Assembly: GCF_033439725.1 (NCBI RefSeq) | Contig: NW_026944383.1 | Coordinates: 7,192,001 to 7,256,000, forward strand | DNA length: 64,000 bases | Direction of reading: 5' to 3' | From: Neurospora tetraspora | Lineage: Eukaryota > Ascomycota > Sordariomycetes > Sordariales > Sordariaceae | Shown here: in pieces, positions 35,026 to 44,316 of the stretch | Numbering within the stretch: position 1 is the stretch's first letter | Layout: every line of letters starts with the position of its first letter | The notes under the pieces: generated by a model | Told to the model about the DNA's origin: nothing | Seen by the model: the letters and a program-made list of their open reading frames with translations, nothing else | The model's database searches: none | Program-made: the position numbers and the translations under genes

Positions 35026-35802
35026 GTGTACTTTAAGGATGAGATGTATGAACTTGTTACTCTCATAATATGCTGAAATGACGAGCAACAAATGGGCCAG
35101 GCATGGAGGTTTCTGACAAAATCATGTCCCCTGACCACCTCATATCATATGGCCCAGGGGTTCGGCGGCCTCAACTAAGAGGAGGAACAGCGACGGTGAT
35201 CCGGACATAGTAAGTCGTACTGGAGGGTTTCGAAGCTGAAGCTAAACCCCGGAGACCTTTGTGTAGAGTAGATTCAACCTTGCCAATGTTGGCTCCCATC
35301 AAATGGGCTGTACATAGCAGCCATTTGGCCCCCAATGGTCTAGAGTGTAGGGATGAATGCGAATAAGCGCCAGCCTTGTCCAATCTAGGAGGCGGGGAAA
35401 GTAGTCGGCAACCTTTGGAAAGGGGCGAAGCGTCTCGAGATGGCGTCCAACAGGGTAACACTGCATCAAGCTGATAGTCGTTCTAACGAATCGAGAACCG
35501 CAATTGCAAAAGACAGTATCCCTCTTCGGGCCTTGCAGACGCGAACTGGTTCGCAACGTTTTCGATTCCACACATTGTCGCAGAAGCTGCAGAGGCGGAA
35601 AGTTAGAAAGTAGGCCAGCTGCCTGGGGGTCGTTGACAGAGATGTCCATGTTATCTACGCCGGTCAATTGGGGGTAGTGGTTAAATCCTGCACTTTCCCG
35701 TGGCGGTGTTCTCCTAATCCTCATGTTAATCTGGCGTTTCGTATCAGCTTTGGTTGGTATCATACCTATTCTGGGGCATCAAACCTCCAATTGTTCGACA
35801 CT
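35026..35802. promoter_or_regulatory. Divergent promoter of module unit 2
   Basis: 777 bp between divergent starts. It carries CACTGCATCAAGCTGA at 35459-35474, identical to 28872-28887 in unit 1 and on the same strand, 344 bp before the small gene start (252 bp in unit 1). The bases to its left (ACAGG) are also shared with a small gap. The open frame of the small gene extends upstream to 35668, but the ATG at 35803 aligns with copy 1. Confidence 0.6.
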
Positions 35803-37563
35803 ATGGAACGACCTGCACGACCAGAGCTATTTGTCAAGACTCATAAGTATGGACGATGTGACTACGAAAAGTTCGACGACAACATTTCGTCCATTGTCCG
35901 TGCCGGGCAAGGATCAATTGGGAAAGTGAAGGTTGACTGTCGGTTCCTCCTCACCAAATCCCAGTGGGGATACATGGGATCAAATCCTGGGCTTCGAAAA
36001 TGCCCGGCTGGCATCATCTACCTGGACCTCGATATATATCAACCCCGGGACTGCAGGCTGGAGTCAGCAACTTTTACCGTGACACTGGAGGAAGAATACA
36101 ACGAAAAGGATGTTGTATCACCGAACCTACCGATGTTCCCGGTGACAATGACTGACTATTATGGCCCGAAGCAAATCCGCGGCGTGGAACGAACAAGGCA
36201 AATAAGGCGCAAGAAGCAAGTCGTCCCGGAGGTCAACATTCTAGGCCATGGCGTGGGTGGACTTGGCGTCGAGACCGAAAGGAAGATGGACGAGGCCAGC
36301 AGATGGGCTTTCTCGGGGCATTTGGATTCCAGCAACGGCGGTCATATCTATAACCGATTAGTCTGGAGGTTGGACGAAAACTTTCTTGAGCAACAATCGC
36401 TGCACAAGCCCACAATCCACACAGCATTTGCGCTGCAACACAATGCGAAAGGCTTCACCATGACTGTCGACGTGAATGGGAGGCTAGACGCGTGGACGGA
36501 CAGGTTCAAAACGAAAGTCAAGAGAAGATTTGGAGGGAGTAAAGCCAAGTCGCGAGACACGGCGAGCATCAAATTCCAATGGAGCCAGGGTTATACCTCG
36601 TCCTCATGGCTGGACGAGAATGCTCGAGGTCTCCCACACGCAATGGAGTACGAGAACATGGTCAGCATCCCAATTGAGATGCCCGACGCCCTCCCAGCCA
36701 ACTTTGGCCCGCCCCAAGTATTTAACACGGCCAACATACCTCATCAGAACTCACATGAGACCACGCAAAACGTATCACGGCCCCCCGGAGGCCAGACGAC
36801 CTGGGCGATGCCTGGACTACATGCAGAAACGCAACCTGGATTGTTGGAATCCAGTGGTCCTCTTCAGCATTTGCCGCCGTTAACCCTCGAGGATATGGCC
36901 ATCGCGGCTGGCTTCTCGGCACCTAGTCCGCCCGTGGCTTCAAGGCGATCGGAGCGCTCCCCAAGGTCGCCTGTGTCGAGCGACGTGACGATGGTGGAAG
37001 AGTCCAGGGACAGCGAAAGTGCTGGACATAACACGGCGGCAGAAGATGAGGAGGACGAAAACGACGAGGATGAGGCCGTGGATGAGCATGTTGTTGTTAG
37101 ACCAACGGAGGCGTATCAAGGGACTCGGAGTCGGAGCCGGGCCGAGGTGCTGAAAAGAAAATTGCAGCAAAGTGTCTGCGAGGAAGAACAAGTGGAGGAA
37201 GAAGAAGTGGAAGAGGGGGAAGCGGAAGGAGAGAGGATAGATGTTGGCCTATTGCTCCTGCTGTATTGGCTCCGATCGACGGGCATGACGATTCTGGAAC
37301 TGCTCTTCGCCGTTTTCACCTTCCCTTCAGGTCCAGCTACCTCTATCGTTAAGTCAGTCCGAGAAGTGGAAGGAAGTGGCAAGAAGATCAGGCAAGAGGG
37401 ACGCAAGACACAGAGATTAAGGAGAACACCGAAACCCATCGCCCCGCGAAAAGAGAAAGTGCCATGGGACGCGCGGTCTGATGAGGAAACACTGGTTTCT
37501 CTGGGTTCCGCCTGTGAGCCACAAAGGGAACAAAAAGGAAGAATGAGACTCAAGATAAAGTGA
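35803..37563 (+). CDS. Small module protein, copy 2 (conserved domain plus hydrophobic segment)
   Basis: A single exon of 586 aa, paralogous to the gene at 29124. The shared domain spans about 5-292: RPELF, YGRCDYEKF, KVKVDCRFLLTKSQWG, PAGIIYLDLD, DCRLESATFTVTL, MTDYYGPKQIRG, IHTAFALQHNAKGFTMTVDV and IKFQWSQGYTSS. The following linker (300-480) is Ser/Pro-rich, then strongly acidic (DEEDENDEDE; EEEEVEEGEAEGE). A hydrophobic stretch at about 480-505 (GLLLLLYWLRSTG then ILELLFAVF) shares YWL with copy 1 and is followed by a basic tail (KKIRQEGRKTQRLRR). The ATG at 35803 is chosen because ERPARPELF aligns with the other copy, although the frame is open further upstream. Function unknown. It is separated by 633 bp from the unrelated cog8. 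Confidence 0.72.
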   Translation: MERPARPELFVKTHKYGRCDYEKFDDNISSIVRAGQGSIGKVKVDCRFLLTKSQWGYMGSNPGLRKCPAGIIYLDLDIYQPRDCRLESATFTVTLEEEYNEKDVVSPNLPMFPVTMTDYYGPKQIRGVERTRQIRRKKQVVPEVNILGHGVGGLGVETERKMDEASRWAFSGHLDSSNGGHIYNRLVWRLDENFLEQQSLHKPTIHTAFALQHNAKGFTMTVDVNGRLDAWTDRFKTKVKRRFGGSKAKSRDTASIKFQWSQGYTSSSWLDENARGLPHAMEYENMVSIPIEMPDALPANFGPPQVFNTANIPHQNSHETTQNVSRPPGGQTTWAMPGLHAETQPGLLESSGPLQHLPPLTLEDMAIAAGFSAPSPPVASRRSERSPRSPVSSDVTMVEESRDSESAGHNTAAEDEEDENDEDEAVDEHVVVRPTEAYQGTRSRSRAEVLKRKLQQSVCEEEQVEEEEVEEGEAEGERIDVGLLLLLYWLRSTGMTILELLFAVFTFPSGPATSIVKSVREVEGSGKKIRQEGRKTQRLRRTPKPIAPRKEKVPWDARSDEETLVSLGSACEPQREQKGRMRLKIK

Positions 37564-38196
37564 TATGTCGGTATCGAGCATTGGTGAAAAAGCGATGGTT
37601 TTATTGTGATAGTATGTAGAGTTAAACATGAAGCGATGGAAGAATATCATGTCACTGGATGGTGATGATGTGATTGATGTTGACTGAGGAAAGGTCTGAA
37701 GGTCTTCGGGTGCCAAGGGCCCTGTACCTGACCCGCACGGCTTCTAAAATCTAGCGCTATTGGAGGGCTGCGCACTGACCACCTCCCCCGGGCTTCCCAT
37801 CGTATGGGTTCCATTGCTGCAACGCCGCTCCTCTTCCAAAGAACACCAAACAACCATCTTTGGGTCAAGGACGCTGTCAGCCAAACAAAACTCCCTTCAT
37901 CAGGTAATACCCTGAACCTCAATTCAAAGCAAAGTAACTGACAATTTCAAGCTTGAACTTCGGAGAACAAGAGCTTCTTGAGATCGATATCTCATTGCGA
38001 TTCTTAACTTCACCCTGGCCCTTTTGGTTATCCTTGAGTGGTGGGTCCTCAACTGAGTGGGCAACCTCCTGAGAGTTGACGTGTGCAGCGAGCTGAGGCA
38101 GCAGAGAGGTTCAACGGCTGTCATTTAGTTGGGGCTGGAGGGTCAATCTTTCGATATTTTCGCCCAGTCATCCTTTAGGATTATCGCCAAGTGAAA
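37564..38196. other. Intergenic region right of the duplicated module
   Basis: 633 bp, holding the 3' end of the small module gene and the cog8 promoter. No conserved frame or terminal repeat is seen that would mark the edge of the duplicated segment. Confidence 0.4.
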
Positions 38197-39510
38197 ATGG
38201 CAGATCTCCTTTACGAGCTGTTGTCCCCTCCCTTGGGGGATCCATCATCGAGGCCGGCACCCGATCCAAGCTCACTCGAGTATCTCACCAGTCTCTCATC
38301 ACAACCCCTCACAGCACTGGAGACAACCGAGCCACAAGCCCTCGCCCAGACATCACATGGTCTCCTTCTCTCTATCCAGGCCCTTTCCAAGAAGTCTCAC
38401 AAGCAAGTCATCGAATCAGCAACCCACCACTCCACCCTCCGCACCAGCCTACCTGCCCTAGCCGCCAGCACCGCCGACCTACGACATTCCATCCCCAAGC
38501 TCGATCATGAAGCCGTCCGCTTTTCGACGAACTACAGCAAGTCCAGCGAAAGCGATGTCCTTCTTCGGCGCAAGAAGGCCCTTCTGCTGTCTCGGAATGT
38601 CGAGCGGCTCGTCGACGTGCTGGAGCTGCCCAACCTTCTCTCAACAGCCATCTCCACCGCCCCGGTCAACTACTCCTCAGCCCTCGACCTGAACGGCCAC
38701 ATCCGCCGTCTGCACTCGCTCTACCCAGACTCGCCCCTCGTCACCTCCATCGCCGCCCAGGCCGATGAGGCCATGCGCACCATGGCTGCCAACCTCATCC
38801 AAAGCCTCAAATCCCCAGGCCTCAAACTAGCTGCCTCTCTACGCACTATCAGCTGGCTCCGCCGCGTCTTGCCCGATCTAGAAGCCGCCGGCACAAGCAA
38901 GGGACACGACTCCCAGGAGCGGGTGCTCGGCGCCCTCTTCTTAGTCTGCCGACTAGCGACGCTGGTGAACATGCTCGACGCTCTCGAACCACTACGTGAC
39001 TTGGCCGATCAGGAGAAGGCAAGGCAAAAGGCGATTGGGAGTGGAAACGCGTGGTCCGGCGGGCAGCAGACGGAACGGTATCTCAAGCGGTACATTGAGA
39101 TCTTCCGTGAGCAGAGTTTCGCGATTGTGAGTATGTTTAGGAGTATATTCCCTCCTGCTGCTCCAACGGGGAATGGAAATGAGGGTTCAGATAATCCCTT
39201 AAAGCAACAAGATGCGCTGGAACCGATGCCGACTGCGTTGGCGACGTTCCCGCTGCATTTGGTGGATATGTTGTTGGAGACACTTAGGCTATATCTGCCA
39301 ACAGTGAAGGACCAGGCGTCGAGGGATAGTCTGCTGACACAGGTACTTTATTGTGCCGGCAGTTTGGGGAGGCTGGGAGGTGACTTTGGGCTGTTCTTGG
39401 CTAGTTTGGATCTTGGGCCGGAAGCGGAGGAGGAGTGGGTGGAGGTTGTGAAGAGACATAGGGCTTTGGCTGGAAGGCTGGAGTCGATTGTGGGGGACCA
39501 GAAGAAATAA
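38197..39510 (+). CDS. cog8: Conserved oligomeric Golgi complex subunit 8 (Dor1 family)
   Basis: Single exon, 437 aa, starting at the ATG after GTGAAA. The Dor1/COG8 domain covers about 30-330: QALAQTSHGLLLSIQALSKK, HHSTLRTSLPALAASTADLR, SIPKLDHEAVRFSTNYSKSS, RRKKALLLSRNVERLVDVLE and LPNLL. Family members form mostly helical rods in the COG complex, which tethers retrograde vesicles within the Golgi and keeps glycosylation enzymes in place. At 437 aa it is shorter than animal COG8 (about 600) but in the range of fungal forms. The C-terminal 100 residues still show helical heptads (HLVDMLLETLRLYLPTVKDQ). No intron is needed. Confidence 0.85.
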   Translation: MADLLYELLSPPLGDPSSRPAPDPSSLEYLTSLSSQPLTALETTEPQALAQTSHGLLLSIQALSKKSHKQVIESATHHSTLRTSLPALAASTADLRHSIPKLDHEAVRFSTNYSKSSESDVLLRRKKALLLSRNVERLVDVLELPNLLSTAISTAPVNYSSALDLNGHIRRLHSLYPDSPLVTSIAAQADEAMRTMAANLIQSLKSPGLKLAASLRTISWLRRVLPDLEAAGTSKGHDSQERVLGALFLVCRLATLVNMLDALEPLRDLADQEKARQKAIGSGNAWSGGQQTERYLKRYIEIFREQSFAIVSMFRSIFPPAAPTGNGNEGSDNPLKQQDALEPMPTALATFPLHLVDMLLETLRLYLPTVKDQASRDSLLTQVLYCAGSLGRLGGDFGLFLASLDLGPEAEEEWVEVVKRHRALAGRLESIVGDQKK

Positions 39511-40209
39511 GAAGACCGACTGGATAAGCGCCCGATCTACCACTTTTCAGCTAAACTAGAGCTTCTCGGCCAGAAACTTATACTTAATACAACTAATCAG
39601 GATTTGGTGTTCAGGACCCTCCAACTAGCAACAGGATGCCCGATGGGTATATCCAGCACACAAGTGACCCTTGGTTTGAAAACATTCTTGGCCCCACCAC
39701 ATATTTTCCTCTTTAGCCCCTTTGTTTATCATCCGTTTGAACGGAATATCTCCCCAAAGATTGTCTCTCTTTCCAAGAGATGTCGAAAGTGGGCCTTGAA
39801 GCCGCTTCCGGGGCCCCGGCCTGTTCGGTCCTGTGGTGGAGCCTTTTAGCGGCCCCGCAGCGGCAGGGTGGAGACTGTCCCCGAACGGCGGGGCAGTCCC
39901 GAAAAAAATAATCGGCGACTCCAATGCCGTCATAGTTCCTTGTCCCTGCCGTTCCGGCAACAGCATCCTTCCCGGTAGCTTTTCCCACCTACATCCACGG
40001 CAAATCCACCACTTAACCCACGAAACGGAAGCGCAGTCACGATGTTCACCTGTCTCTAGCTTCATTTCTGTTCTCCTTCCTCTTTTTCTCCCCAGCGGAA
40101 ACATCATACGGCCATGGTCGGTTTGCGCCACGCTTAAACCCTCTCTTTCATCTTCTCGCCCACCGAGCAAAGGGGAGCATCAAGCTCGCCAGCCAACCGT
40201 TGCGCAACC
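39511..40209. other. Intergenic region between cog8 and hem25
   Basis: About 0.7 kb between two plus-strand genes. It contains a G/C-rich patch at 39800-39900. No gene is recognised; it presumably includes the cog8 3' UTR and hem25 promoter. Confidence 0.4.
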
Positions 40210-41241
40210 ATGTCCGATGGTTCCCGTAAATCGGGCACGAAGTCCAGTATGTTTCCCGGTCCGAATCCCCCATCGCAGTCTTTGCGACCTTTGAGACCTC
40301 GCTAACTTAAACCCCCCCTCAACCAAACAGCCTTCCACTTCGTAGCCGGTCTCGGCTCCGGCGTTCTCTCCGCCATCCTCCTCCAACCCATCGACCTCCT
40401 CAAGACCCGCGTCCAACAATCCGGCAAACACTCGCTCCGCGCCGCCCTCGCCGAGCTGCGCTCCTCCCCAAAAGGCCTCCTCCCCTCCCTCTGGCGCGGC
40501 ACCCTCCCCTCAGCCCTGCGCACCGGCTTCGGCTCCGCCATCTACTTCACGACCCTCAACACCATCCGCGAGAATGCCGCGCGCCACCTGCCCTCGCTCG
40601 CGGCCGCCACCGCAAACCAAACATCCTCCTCCCTCCCCAAGCTCTCCCACACGGGCAACCTCCTCGCCGGCGCCGTCGCCCGCTCTTTCGCCGGGTTCAT
40701 CCTCATGCCGCTCACCGTCCTCAAGGTCCGGTACGAAAGCAGTTTCTACAAGTACACCTCGCTAGCGGGCGCCGCGCGGGATATCGCGCGAACGGAAGGA
40801 GCGCGCGGGTTCTTCGCTGGGTTCGGCGCAACCGCCATTCGCGATGCGCCGTACGCTGGTCTTTATGTTTTGTTCTACGAACAATCGAAACGATATCTTA
40901 GCGACCTTTTCCCGCAAGAGGGGCGCATGACCCAATCCCGCGCCGCCTCGATCAACTTCGCCTCGGGCGTTTTTTCCGCAGTCATCTGTTCGATTGTTTC
41001 GAACCCGTTTGATGCGGTCAAGACGAGGATCCAGCTGCAGCCGAAGAAGTACAGGAATATGGTGCAAGCTTCGAGAAAGATGTTGGGCGAGGAGGGCGTG
41101 AGGAGCATGATGGATGGGTTGGCGCTCAGGATGAGCAGGAAGGCGATGAGCTCGGCGTTGGCGTGGACGGTTTATGAGGAGCTGATCAGACGGGCAGAGG
41201 GGGCGTGGAGGAAGGGGGGGCCGGAGGAAGTCAAGCTATGA
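40210..41241 (+). CDS. hem25: Mitochondrial glycine transporter Hem25 (SLC25A38)
   Basis: Exon 1 (40210-40246, only 37 nt) joins exon 2 (40331-41241) over an 84-nt intron to give 315 aa. Three mitochondrial-carrier repeats are present, each with its signature: [34 protein letters not shown] and [17 protein letters not shown]. Further family features are [39 protein letters not shown] and [13 protein letters not shown]. The SLC25A38/Hem25 group imports glycine into the mitochondrial matrix for 5-aminolevulinate synthesis, the first step of haem biosynthesis; the role comes from the family. The third residue class of repeat 2 (MPLTVLKVR in place of PxDxxKxR) is the usual degenerate form in this subgroup. 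The short first exon encodes only [13 protein letters not shown]. Confidence 0.92.
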
Positions 41242-41966
41242 ACCCGCTTTTTTGAGAAGATAAAAAGGTGTTGATCACCTGGGTACATTGAAAGATTGGC
41301 TGGGAAGGAAGAAGGACCTGAAGAGAAATTCAGAGGCCAATCAAGGCTACGGGAAAGGGAGATCATGAATCACTGTCATGGTGGAGCGGGAAAAGGGAAA
41401 AAGTTACCCCAGGCGGTAGGTACGGGTACGCATTTTGGTTATTCATCATGGTGTTTTTGTGGTTGTTGGGGTTTGTATCACCATTATAGATATCCCTCTG
41501 CTCAGCGATTAACGACATGTACAATTAGCGATGAAAGACTTTGTAAGATACGAGACTACTCAAAGAGGCACAGCCAGCGGCTTTGTCGTGGTATGGATTG
41601 ATGATGGGCGGGTATCATGGTTAGGGCAGGCTAAGGTTCAATGGGAATTGGCATTCGAGTCAAGTTTTTTTCCTATCATGAGATCGTGAACGTAATCATT
41701 TCCTGTCCCTCCGTGTGTTTCTGGTGCTCATCCAATCTTTCTAGGCGTAGGGGGTATCGTATCGAGAAGAAAACCCAACAAAAGTGATTTGATGATGGAT
41801 ATCTTGTAACTACCCAACCAACCTTCACCACCAATCAAAAAGAAATAAAAGACAAGCAATGCATTCATTTCGTGATATCCAAGAAGTAAAAGAGAGAGAG
41901 AAAAAACACGCCCATCCATCCATTCATTCATAACTCTTCCTCCCACTTAAATCGTAACATCATCCC
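41242..41966. other. Convergent 3' region
   Basis: About 0.7 kb between the hem25 stop and the stop of the convergent coiled-coil gene. No gene is seen. The part before 41966 is AT-rich and probably 3' UTR. Confidence 0.4.
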
Positions 41967-44316
41967 TCATGAAGGCCGTCCACCAGCCAAATACATCAAC
42001 AAACTAGGACTCTTGCTCCGATGTCTAGTGCTGCTCTTCTTGCGCACAAACTCGAACTGGTCATCGTCATGATGGCTGCTGTGTCTATGGTGGCTGCTGC
42101 TCGAATGGCTGTGGCTGTGATGGCGCGAGTGCGACCGTTCGCGGTGCTTGTCTCTCTTGTCTTTGATGACCAGCGTCTCGGATACCTCCTTGGTCACGAC
42201 GGTGCGGATCTGGCGCGTGTGGTCCCACAGTTGTTGTTGCTCCCATTCGGGCACCCAGCGCTTGATCAGGACGTAGCCTGGTTCCTGTTTGGGTGTTAGT
42301 AGGGTGGAAAGAAAAGGGGGAATGGGGGAGGGAAAAAGGGATACGTACAGCATCATATTCGAAATCGATCTTGAAATGGTAGAGGGTCTCGATATCGAGA
42401 TGGCGCAGCGACATGCGAGTGTAGGTAGGACGAGCAATCTGTCCTTGCTTCTTGTCCTCCTTCTCGCTGTCGCTGTCACTGTCGCTGCCCTTCTTGCCCT
42501 TCTTGATCTTCTCCTTCTTGAGGATGGCCGCGATAGCCTTCTCGTCCAGACCGGAGTTGATCAGATCCTCCTGCAGACGGCGCTGGTACTCCCTCTCCAT
42601 CCTCTCCTTCTCCTCCTGCTCCTTGGCCAGCCGCTCAGCCTCCTTAGCCTTCCAGCGGGCCACGGCCGCCTCCTCCTCCGCCTGCTTACGTTTCCTTTCC
42701 TCTTCAGCCTTCCTTTCCTCCTCAAGCCGCTTGAGCTCGTACTCGCGACGCAAGCGCTCCTCCTCCTCCTTCTTCTCCTTCTCCTTGCGGATGCGATCGA
42801 GCTCCTCCTTGGCCTTGCGCAGCTCCAGCTCCTCTTGGAGCTTCTTTTGCTTGCGCTCCTCGGCCTCCTCGCGCTCCAGCCGCTCGAGCCTCTCCTTGGC
42901 GCGGATGAGTTTTTCTTCCTCCTCGCGGGCCGCTGCGCGGCGCCGCTCCTCCTCCTGGCGCCGGATCATGTCCAGGTGGAACTTGGCCTCGTGCAGCTGG
43001 TGCTGCTTCTCGTACTCCATCTCGCGACGGTGTTCTTCTTCTTCGCGACGGCGCTCCTCTTCGCGCCGCTTGATCATGTCGAGCTCGTACTTGGCCTGCG
43101 CGAGCTGCTGCTGCTTCTCGTACGCCGCCTCCTTCTTCCGCTCCTCCTCCAGGTGGCGGGCCTCTTCCTCTTTGTGCTTGACGAGGTCCAGCTGGAACTT
43201 GGAGTGCACCAGCTCGTCGTGCTCCTTGTACTTGTCGCGCTGGCGGTCCTCTTCCTCCTTGCGCCTCATGAGGTCGAGCTGCACCTTGGCTTGGTAGAGC
43301 TGATCATGCTCTTCGTGCTGTTCGTGGAGGCGGCGCTCCTCCTCCTTGCGCCTGATGAGGTCCAGCTGGAACTTGGCTTCGTGGAGCGATTGCTGTTCCT
43401 TCATGTGGCCCTGCTGGCGGTCCTCGTCCTCCTTGCGCCTGATCAGCTCAAGCTGGAGCTTGGTCTGGTGGTAGTCCACATCCTTGTCGTGTTCGGCCTG
43501 GAATCGCTTCTCCTCGGCGGCACGCTCGAGGCGCTCAAGCTTGGCCTCGGCATCGCGCAGGCGGAGTGACTTTTCCTGGTCGTGAGCGGACCTGCTCCGG
43601 TCCTCCTCGAGTCTGATCATCGCCAACTTTTCCCGGGCCTTGACCAGCTCGATCTCCTCTTCGTGATACTTCTCCTGAGTGAGACTTTGCTTCTTCTGTT
43701 CGTTGGCGGACTTCATGGCCGCGAGTTCGGCCTTCATTCTCTCCAGCTCCCACTTGGTATGGGCGTCATCAAAGTTGCTTTCGCCGCTCGACGACCGGCT
43801 GCGGGCACGGCTGTGTCCACGGCTGTGAGACTTACGGCTCCGCTGGCTGAAGCCGGCATGGACACGGTATTCAGATTCCGAGTCAGACGAGTAGTCAGAG
43901 GGGCTGTGGTGGCCGCCGCGGATGATGTTCTGGACCACAACCGGTCCCTTGGTCGCAGGAGAAGGAGGTGCTGGGACGACCATGCCGCCGGGAGAACGGC
44001 GCTCACGCGACCCTGACCCTGCACGGGACCGCGAGTGGCTCTGATGGGTATGAGTAGCCACGAGGGTGCGCTCATTGACAACAGACGGAGCGCGTTGCTC
44101 CCAGTAAGGTGGTGCCCGGGGTGCGCCGCCAAATTCGGACCGGGATACGGACTGGATGTAGGTAGGGCCACGGTGGTTGCGATCGGGCGAAGGCGACCTG
44201 GGGGGAGGACGGACCATGCCAGGAGGCGGCGCCCGATGGACACGGATGTCGATGCCCGTGGACGCCAGCGACTCATCGTCGCTATAGTCGTAATGACGAC
44301 TACCAGCACGGCTCAT
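41967..44316 (-). CDS. Coiled-coil protein with C-terminal DUF8035-like domain
   Basis: Minus-strand exons 44316-42349 and 42284-41967, joined over a 64-nt intron, give 761 aa. Residues 1-215 are Arg/Ser/Pro-rich. Residues about 215-600 are one long, highly charged coiled coil. Inside it, seven copies of a unit like LHEAKFQLDLIRRKEEERR recur with spacings of 29, 29, 29, 36, 36 and 29 residues. The C-terminal part reads RPTYTRMSLRHLDIETLYHF, then EPGYVLIKRWVPEWEQQQLW after the intron; I recall this as the fungal DUF8035 domain, with moderate certainty. A His/Ser-rich stretch ends the protein. Function is unknown; a scaffold role is inference. The ATG at 44316 (MSRAGSRHYDY) is the first real ATG in frame. 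Strong codon bias makes a long shadow frame on the opposite strand. Confidence 0.78.

Noticed and set aside
42289-43569. 426-codon Leu-rich frame antisense to the coiled-coil gene
   Set aside because: It is the mirror of Glu/Lys codon runs (CTC/CTT from GAG/AAG), not a real hydrophobic protein.
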